From Candidatus Dormiibacterota bacterium (GTDB lineage Bacteria; Chloroflexota; Dormibacteria; UBA8260), in NCBI GenBank assembly GCA_955652545.1, contig CATPCA010000140.1, positions 1-11,104 on the forward strand: 11,104 nucleotides of DNA. The letters run 5' to 3'. A program made the position numbers and the translations under genes. Of the stretch, positions 7,158-11,104 are shown piece after piece. The notes beneath the pieces were generated by a model. That model was given only the letters and a program-made list of their open reading frames with translations. It was not told the origin of the DNA and searched no databases. How positions within the stretch are numbered: the stretch's first letter is position 1; the number at the start of each line of letters is the position of its first letter.

Positions 7158-7220
7158 ATGAGCGAACGCGTGCACGACGAGGTGGTGGTGTCGGGCGCCT
7201 TGCGGCTGGTGCGGCCGTGA
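7158..7220 (+). CDS. possible 20-codon leader ORF coupled to the epimerase gene
   Basis: ATG 7158 is preceded by GGGAG at 7147-7151, a good Shine-Dalgarno at 6 bases. It encodes 20 residues beginning MSERVHDEVVV and stops with TGA at 7218-7220, overlapping the epimerase start as GTGA. The same frame extends back to ATG 7104, giving 38 residues, but without an SD. It lies in the 142-base spacer between the debranching enzyme and the epimerase. Translation of this ORF could deliver ribosomes to the SD-less GTG 7217. The peptide has no recognisable motif, and its coding status is unproven. Confidence 0.3.
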   Translation: MSERVHDEVVVSGALRLVRP

Positions 7221-8161
7221 GCCCAGCCCCGAGCGGTGTGCTCCCGTCCGGTGAGCAGATCGACATCCGCCGCGACGGCCACCACGCTGTGATCGTCGAG
7301 GTGTCCGGAGGCCTCCGGTCGTACGAGGTGGACGGGCGCTCGCTGGTCGACGGCTACGCGGCCAACGAGATGTGCACGGGGGCGCGCGGCCAGTTGCTCG
7401 TGCCCTGGCCCAACCGGCTGCGCGACGGTCGCTACCAGTTCGATGGAGAGACCTACCAGGTGCCGCTGTCCGAACCCGAGCAGCACAACGCCATCCACGG
7501 CTTCCTGCGTTGGGAACACTGGCACGTCGTGCAGAGGGCCGATGACCGGGTGGTGATGGAGCACATCCTGCACCCGCGTGCAGGCTACCCATTCACGCTG
7601 CACGTGGCGGCGGAGTATCGCCTCGACGCCGGCGGCCTGGTGTGCAGCACAACGGCGACCAATGTCGGGGCTCGGCCGTGCCCATACGGCATCGGCGCCC
7701 ACCCCTACCTCCATGCTGATGCCGACACCGTCGACGTGTGCGAACTCGAGGCTACCGGTCAGCGCTACCTGACGTCGGACGATCGCGGCATCCCCACCGG
7801 AGCGGCAGATGTCGCCGGCACCGAGTACGACTTTCGCTCGCGACGGCTGATTGGCGAGACGGTGATCGACACCGCGTTCACTGACGCGGACCGCGAGGCA
7901 GATGGTCGCGCCTGGGTGCGTCTGTGGCGCGGAGCCGACGAGCACGGCGTCGGACTGTGGATGGATGAGCGGTACCCGTACTACATGCTCTTCACCGGCG
8001 ACGCGCTGCCCGAGAAGGACCGCCGTCGCCGCTCCATCGGCGTGGAGCCAATGACCTGCGCGCCCAACGCGTTTGCGTCCGGCGACGGTCTGATCACCCT
8101 GGCACCGGGCCAGAGTGTGGTCAGCAGCTGGGGAATCGCCTCACTCGGCTCACCGTCATGA
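7217..8161 (+). CDS. aldose 1-epimerase (galactose mutarotase-like, YihR-type)
   Basis: This 314-residue cytoplasmic enzyme is predicted to interconvert alpha and beta anomers of aldoses such as glucose or galactose. The beta-sandwich mutarotase fold is shown by PWPNRLRDGRYQFDG (63-77) with the substrate-contacting Asn66-Arg67 pair. Active-site residues are His94 in NAIHGF, His162 in GIGAHPYL (the general-acid position), Asp218 in VIDTAF, and Glu277 in IGVEPMTCAPNAF (the general-base position). All four expected positions are kept, so it should be active. WMDERYPYYMLFTGD (248-262) is also typical of the YihR-like branch. GTG 7217 has no SD of its own and overlaps a short upstream ORF. The gene probably shares a transcript with the debranching enzyme, whose released glucose would be a natural substrate. 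Confidence 0.9.
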   Translation: MSPAPSGVLPSGEQIDIRRDGHHAVIVEVSGGLRSYEVDGRSLVDGYAANEMCTGARGQLLVPWPNRLRDGRYQFDGETYQVPLSEPEQHNAIHGFLRWEHWHVVQRADDRVVMEHILHPRAGYPFTLHVAAEYRLDAGGLVCSTTATNVGARPCPYGIGAHPYLHADADTVDVCELEATGQRYLTSDDRGIPTGAADVAGTEYDFRSRRLIGETVIDTAFTDADREADGRAWVRLWRGADEHGVGLWMDERYPYYMLFTGDALPEKDRRRRSIGVEPMTCAPNAFASGDGLITLAPGQSVVSSWGIASLGSPS

Positions 8162-8194
8162 TCGACGCCCCGTAGCGTCACCGCGGCCGCGAGC

Positions 8195-8223
8195 CACCAT
8201 GGTGCTCTGATACCATGGCATCA
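8195..8223 (+). promoter_or_regulatory. -10 box and paired CCATGG palindromes (probable RHH operator)
   Basis: CACCATGGTG (8195-8204) is a perfect 10-bp palindrome. TGATACCATGGCATCA (8208-8223) is a 16-bp palindrome broken at only one symmetric pair (A8212/C8219). Their centres are 16 bp apart. The second contains the -10 hexamer TACCAT (8211-8216), which ends 6 bases before 8223, the same spacing seen at 1951 and 2985. Repressors of the ribbon-helix-helix family bind such short paired repeats, and the gene that follows encodes one. Autorepression is therefore a reasonable inference. Confidence 0.5.
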
Positions 8224-8702
8224 CGGTAGAAGAGAGCGGCGACATCCGAGCGATCACCCTACGCCTGCCGGAGGCACAGCACGAGGCCCTGCGCACCCTC
8301 GCATTCATCGAGGAGACGAGCATCAACGAACTGGTGCTTCGGGCCATACGGGGCTACCTGGCGGCTCAGCACCGCATCGAGAAGTTCGACGCCATGCTCG
8401 ACCGGGCCCGCGCCCAGTACCGCGACCTGCTCGGCCGCGACGAGGTCAGCGGTCCCAGGGGTCCAGTGCGCACCCGGGTCAGCAAGGCCACCAGTGAGGG
8501 GCTACGTCGCGCCAAGGCTCGCCTCGGCGAGGTGACCGGTGGCTACGAGGAGCAGCTCGACGAGCTCGCGCAGCGCGCCCAACGCGTGCGCGACCTCGGC
8601 GAACAAGCCGAGATCCAGCGCCTGATCGACGCCGCCCGGGCCGGCTTCCGTGCGGCATCCGACCGACTCGCCGCCGACAAAGCCGCCGACAAACAGGAGT
8701 GA
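8223..8702 (+). CDS. ribbon-helix-helix DNA-binding protein with long helical tail, non-standard start
   Basis: Read from 8223 this frame gives 159 residues. Residues 9-47 form a ribbon-helix-helix domain: strand IRAITLRLP, helix EAQHEALRTLAFIEE, then SINELVLRAIRGYLAAQ. The remainder is long, charged and helical, with heptad-like stretches around 95-150 suited to oligomerisation. It ends in AADKAADKQE. No ATG, GTG or TTG exists in frame between the stop at 8208-8210 and GTG 8334, and starting at 8334 would delete most of the RHH domain. By promoter spacing the start should be 8223, which reads ACG, one transition from ATG. ATC 8220 is the other option. An AGGAG at 8695-8699, at its 3' end, serves the downstream small membrane protein gene. 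It probably regulates itself and possibly that gene. The RHH assignment is firm; the start is inferred. Confidence 0.78.
   Translation, partial: TVEESGDIRAITLRLPEAQHEALRTLAFIEETSINELVLRAIRGYLAAQHRIEKFDAMLDRARAQYRDLLGRDEVSGPRGPVRTRVSKATSEGLRRAKARLGEVTGGYEEQLDELAQRAQRVRDLGEQAEIQRLIDAARAGFRAASDRLAADKAADKQE
8670..8693 (+). repeat. 12-bp perfect tandem duplication in the RHH gene
   Basis: GCCGCCGACAAA occurs twice in a row (8670-8681, 8682-8693), in frame, encoding AADK-AADK just before the stop. It looks like a recent slippage duplication in the C-terminal tail. Confidence 0.8.
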
Positions 8703-8708
8703 TTCACC

Positions 8709-8969
8709 GTGCCCACGTTTCTTCGCTGGCTGCTGATCGACCTCATCGTCGTCCGGATCCTGCGACATCGCCGCGTCCGCCCCTACGTGGATCGCGTGTA
8801 TTACGGCGGCCCAAACCTCCCCGGGCCGAACCTCCCGGGACCGTACGGCTATGCCCGCCGCCGACCCCGGCTGGGGTGCCTGTCGGGCTGTCTGGCCCTC
8901 GCCGCGGCGATGGCGCTGGCTCTGGTCCTCCTGGTTGCGCTCTTGCATTGGGCCTGGTCAGGCCTGTGA
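8709..8969 (+). CDS. small membrane protein with PNLPG repeat (86 aa)
   Basis: I do not recognise this 86-residue protein. It starts with a hydrophobic, amphipathic stretch (FLRWLLIDLIVVRIL, 4-18), followed by a basic segment. Two PNLPG units (35-44) then form a Pro/Gly-rich linker, and a second basic patch (50-54) precedes a C-terminal membrane segment (about 58-82) that begins CLSGCL with two cysteines. GTG 8709 is preceded by AGGAG (8695-8699) at 9 bases, overlapping the RHH gene's 3' end, so translation is probably linked to that gene. The layout suggests an inner-membrane protein with a short cytoplasmic N-terminal part. A partnership with the RHH regulator is inferred only from the 6-base gap between the two genes. 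Confidence 0.65.
   Translation: MPTFLRWLLIDLIVVRILRHRRVRPYVDRVYYGGPNLPGPNLPGPYGYARRRPRLGCLSGCLALAAAMALALVLLVALLHWAWSGL
8811..8840 (+). repeat. two 15-bp units encoding PNLPG-PNLPG
   Basis: CCAAACCTCCCCGGG and CCGAACCTCCCGGGA are adjacent, period 15, differing only at third codon positions. The amino acid repeat is exact while the DNA has diverged at synonymous sites, which suggests the peptide motif is maintained. Confidence 0.65.
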
Positions 8970-8989
8970 GGCTCCAGCGGCGCAGCTGA

Positions 8990-8995
8990 CATGAT
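8990..8995 (+). promoter_or_regulatory. candidate -10 box for the DUF1345 gene
   Basis: CATGAT deviates from TANNNT at its first base but ends exactly 6 bases before GTG 9002, the same spacing as at 1951 and 2985. No Shine-Dalgarno precedes the GTG. It is weaker evidence than the other sites. Confidence 0.35.
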
Positions 8996-9001
8996 CAGCC
9001 C

Positions 9002-9628
9002 GTGAACGCACGCAGTCGCCTGCTGCTGAGCGTGGCGTGCGGGCTGGTTGCGTTCGTGCCCTCCATCGTCTTCGTCCCCTGGCAGGTGGCTGACCTGATC
9101 GGCTGGAGCGCCATGGCAGCGGTGTTCGTCGGCTCGATCTTCGTCGCCACTCGGCACAAGGATCCCGAACAGACCAAGGCGATGGCGACCAAGGAGGACG
9201 ACTCCGCGGTGGCCGCCGATGCCATCCTCGTAGGCGCCAGCCTGGCCAGCCTGGTGGGCGTGGGACTCGCTCTCCTTGAGGCCAGCAGCGAACACGCCAA
9301 CGCTCATACCCTCATCACCGCACTGGCCTTCCTCAGCGTCGTCCTGTCGTGGGCTTCGGTGCACGCCGTCTTCACATTGCGCTACGCCCGGCTCTACTAC
9401 TCCGGGGGAGGAGGCGGGATCGACTGGCACGCCGACGACCTGCCCGATTTCGGCGACTTCGCGTACGTCGCCCTGACGATCGGGATGACTTTTCAGGTCT
9501 CCGACACGGACATCAAGTCCAAGCACATTCGCAAGGCCGCCCTGCGCCATGCGTTGCTGTCGTACCTGTTCGGTGTGGTGGTCGTGGCGACGATGATCAA
9601 CGTCGTCGCGAGCCTTCTCGCGAAGTAG
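9002..9628 (+). CDS. DUF1345 family membrane protein
   Basis: This is a 208-residue integral membrane protein with hydrophobic segments near 8-25, 33-50, 70-91, 105-126 and 183-205. The family's conserved core is clear: SWASVHAVFTLRYARLYY (116-133), GGIDWHADDLPDFGDFAYVA (138-157), then LTIGMTFQVSDTDI (158-171), and a final HIRKAALRHALLSYLFG (175-191). DUF1345 proteins are about this length and have no established function. An ion-channel-like or transport role has been imagined for the family but is not demonstrated here. The GTG start is favoured by the candidate -10 box 6 bases ahead and by matching the usual N-terminus. It stands 32 bp after the small membrane protein gene, so partial read-through is possible. 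Confidence 0.9.
   Translation: MNARSRLLLSVACGLVAFVPSIVFVPWQVADLIGWSAMAAVFVGSIFVATRHKDPEQTKAMATKEDDSAVAADAILVGASLASLVGVGLALLEASSEHANAHTLITALAFLSVVLSWASVHAVFTLRYARLYYSGGGGGIDWHADDLPDFGDFAYVALTIGMTFQVSDTDIKSKHIRKAALRHALLSYLFGVVVVATMINVVASLLAK
9606..9623 (+). terminator. hairpin overlapping the end of the DUF1345 gene
   Basis: TCGCGAG (9606-9612) and CTCGCGA (9617-9623) form a perfect 7-bp stem with a CCTT loop, ending 5 bases before the end of the stop codon. A second imperfect stem, CCACCGG (9634-9640) with CCGGTTGG (9657-9664), follows. Together they may form the transcription end; no T-run is present. Confidence 0.35.
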
Positions 9629-9818
9629 CAGCGCCACCGGCGGCAGATCGCTTCTTCCGGTTGGAGGCTCTGCCCGGGACCTCCACGTCCGTGTCGGCGT
9701 CTGGTTGTCGACGTCGCCCATCCCTCGCCGAGTGTTGCCCCCCCGCCGCGACGGGCGACAGGCTTGCTGTACCGCGAGAGTCGATTCGCGCCCGCACAGT
9801 CGCTGCTCTGGCGCCGAG

Positions 9819-9846
9819 GCGGGGCGCCCACGATTGGGCGCCCCGC
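9819..9846 (-). terminator. perfect 12-bp hairpin after the beta-helix gene
   Basis: GCGGGGCGCCCA (9819-9830) and TGGGCGCCCCGC (9835-9846) pair perfectly around a CGAT loop. The hairpin starts 12 bases after the stop of the minus-strand beta-helix gene. It is the strongest inverted repeat in the window. There is no U-tract. It could also stop transcription coming from the DUF1345 gene. Confidence 0.75.
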
Positions 9847-9858
9847 ACGCGAGCTAAC

Positions 9859-11104
9859 TCAGTTGCATGCCCAGTGCGCCCTCGATGGGAACGCGGTGCC
9901 GCACTCGTTGTTCTTGAAGGTGTTGGCGCCGGCCGCGTTGCCGTTGTCGTAGAAGTCGAACGTGCCGTTGCCGAAGCCCTGGTCACCCTGGAAGGTGTTG
10001 CCGCTCACGCCGGCGTTGACGTAGATGCCGTAGCCGCCGGTGGGCGTGCGCTCGTCGTTGCTGCCCGTGGTGGTGTTGTCGTTGAAATGTCCGCCGGAGG
10101 CACCGGTGTCGATGAAGATGCCCTCATCACGATTGGCACTGGTGTCGTTGTTGGTGATCGGGATTCCGGTGTCGGTGTAGATTCCGTTGTCGTTCATGGT
10201 CACGTCGTTGTTGGTCACGGTCGTGCCCGCGCCGGGGCCACTGATCAGGATGCCGCTCGCCTGGGTGCCGTTGATGGGATCGGGCGAGCAGATGGTGGGC
10301 AGGTTGCACTCGTTGCCGGTGACGCTGTTGTCGCGGATGGTGGCCACCGCGCTGGTGAGGACCTCGATGCCGTTGCTGGCGATCTGCGGCTGGGCCATCT
10401 CGTCCACCTGGCTGTTGCGGATGTCCAGGCTGGATCCGGGGCCGCGCACCGCCACCCCATTCTTCTGGTAGTCGGCGACCAGGACGTCGCGGAGGGTGGC
10501 GTGGCCGACGTCAGCGGTGCAGCTGAAGCACGGGCTGCCGATGCTGACGGCTGTGCCGCGCTGGCAGCCGCTCTGCGGCTGATCGAACACGTTGCGCACC
10601 GCGGATTGCTGCAGCGCGAGCGTTGCGCCGCGGTTGACCGTGATGCCGAAGTCGAGGCTCGCGGCGTTGGGCGCACAGTTGTTGCCCCCGCCGTTTGCTC
10701 CGGGGCCGCTGACGGTGAGCTGCTGCATCTGCAGAGTCACCGAGCCGCCCGTCACCTCGACCACGTAGGTGTTGGTGCCGTTGACGTCAAACGTCTTTGT
10801 AGCCGGCGCCTGGATGACCGTCTTGTCCCGGCCTGCGCCCCGGATCTCCAGCGACTTGTCGACGGTCACCTGCTCGATGTAGGTGCCCTCGGCCACCTGC
10901 ACCGTGTCACCAGCGTTGGCCACGCTGACCGCATGCTCCACCGTGCGACAGGGACTGGCCTTGTCCGTGCACGTGTTGCTGCCGTCGGATCCGGCTGTGG
11001 ACACGAACCGATTGCCACCGTGTCCGTGGTCGCCTGCGTTGCCGGCGGCGTCGACCACCCCGAACGACACGACGCCGAGCACCACCAATGGCAACGATAC
11101 GAGA
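9859..11104 (-). CDS. secreted right-handed parallel beta-helix protein (5' end beyond the window)
   Basis: 414 residues are visible; the frame continues past the window edge, so the true start is missing. The first visible residues are a hydrophobic stretch (LVSLPLVVLGVVSFGVV) ending in DAAGNA, which fits the core and cleavage region of a signal peptide. The mature part begins with FVSTAGSDGSNTC, then SPCRTVEHAV and AGDTVQVAEGTYIEQVTVDKSL, the typical opening of pectate-lyase-like/NosD-type beta-helix proteins. Asn- and Gly-rich PbH1-like turns follow, for example VTNNDVTMNDNGIYTD, ITNNDTSANRDEGIFID and GYGIYVNAGVSGNTF. At least ten cysteines, several in close pairs (SPCFSC, CNLPTIC), suggest disulfides outside the cell. 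No pectate lyase catalytic cluster is evident, so the substrate, if any, is unknown. It ends in HWACN. Confidence 0.85.
   Translation of the reverse strand, partial: LVSLPLVVLGVVSFGVVDAAGNAGDHGHGGNRFVSTAGSDGSNTCTDKASPCRTVEHAVSVANAGDTVQVAEGTYIEQVTVDKSLEIRGAGRDKTVIQAPATKTFDVNGTNTYVVEVTGGSVTLQMQQLTVSGPGANGGGNNCAPNAASLDFGITVNRGATLALQQSAVRNVFDQPQSGCQRGTAVSIGSPCFSCTADVGHATLRDVLVADYQKNGVAVRGPGSSLDIRNSQVDEMAQPQIASNGIEVLTSAVATIRDNSVTGNECNLPTICSPDPINGTQASGILISGPGAGTTVTNNDVTMNDNGIYTDTGIPITNNDTSANRDEGIFIDTGASGGHFNDNTTTGSNDERTPTGGYGIYVNAGVSGNTFQGDQGFGNGTFDFYDNGNAAGANTFKNNECGTAFPSRAHWACN
10144..10215 (-). repeat. repeat GTCGTTGTTGGT in the beta-helix gene
   Basis: The 12-base string occurs at 10144-10155 and 10204-10215, exactly 60 bases apart, and encodes TNND in successive coils. 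A 20-residue period fits one turn of a parallel beta-helix. Confidence 0.6.

Noticed and set aside
5728..7266. 512-residue open frame on the minus strand
   Set aside because: It is antisense to the well-supported debranching enzyme; long open antisense frames are expected at this GC content and it shows no domain.
8334..8702. RHH gene starting at GTG 8334
   Set aside because: It has no SD and would remove the strand and first helix of a clear RHH domain encoded in the same frame upstream.
8223..8969. Toxin-antitoxin locus
   Set aside because: The RHH protein could be an antitoxin by fold, but the partner is a membrane protein with no toxin motif and the RHH tail is too long for a usual antitoxin. 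Not called without neighbourhood evidence.
8849..9721. 290-residue minus-strand open frame under the DUF1345 gene
   Set aside because: The plus-strand DUF1345 motifs are unambiguous; the antisense product has no family signature.
9629..9818. A gene in the spacer before the beta-helix terminator
   Set aside because: No frame here has supported start signals or codon bias; only weak hairpins are seen.

Overview
The window is about 11.1 kb of gene-dense, high-GC bacterial DNA. It shows strong G/C preference at third codon positions, many GTG starts, and several start codons placed 6 to 10 bases after a TANNNT -10 hexamer with no Shine-Dalgarno sequence. That leaderless style, together with a DUF5808 protein, a DUF1345 protein, a TreS-like GH13 enzyme and a GH133-type debranching enzyme, suggests an actinobacterial or related high-GC terrabacterial genome. 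The sequence alone does not fix the phylum. No rRNA, tRNA, CRISPR array, transposase or phage gene is visible.

Layout. (1) 67-1493 (+): a small orphan protein resembling the C-terminal ZT_dimer domain of a cation diffusion facilitator, overlapping by ATGA a complete CDF transporter with HD/HD metal-site signatures. A strong hairpin follows. (2) 1536-1853 (-): a one-membrane-segment DUF5808 protein. (3) 1951-3260 (+): an LPG_synthase_TM/YbhN-type polytopic membrane protein overlapping by GTGA a 91-residue protein I do not recognise; each has its own leaderless-type -10 box. (4) 3301-8161: carbohydrate genes. A GH13 trehalose-synthase-like enzyme on the minus strand is divergent, across 87 bp, from an amylo-alpha-1,6-glucosidase-like debranching enzyme and an aldose 1-epimerase. 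(5) 8223-8969 (+): a ribbon-helix-helix (RHH) DNA-binding protein with a long helical tail, coupled to an 86-residue membrane protein. The RHH gene lacks a standard start codon and sits behind two CCATGG-centred palindromes that look like an autoregulatory operator. (6) 9002-9628 (+): a DUF1345 membrane protein. (7) 9859-11104 (-): a secreted parallel beta-helix protein whose 5' end lies beyond the window, with a perfect 12-bp hairpin after its stop.

How the genes may work together. The debranching enzyme would release glucose from alpha-1,6 branch stubs. The TreS-like enzyme would act on maltose or short alpha-glucans. The epimerase would interconvert anomers of the freed sugars. This is a plausible storage-glucan to compatible-solute module, inferred from families and order. 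The transporter pair probably handles Zn(II) or a similar cation, with the orphan domain possibly a regulatory or mixed-dimer partner.

The items most worth following are the orphan CDF C-terminal domain that has lost all three aligned histidines, the repeated TANNNT-6-nt-start architecture, and the RHH gene whose predicted start is ACG inside a near-perfect palindrome. I did not find a clearly new multi-gene system. The RHH plus small membrane protein pair is the nearest candidate.
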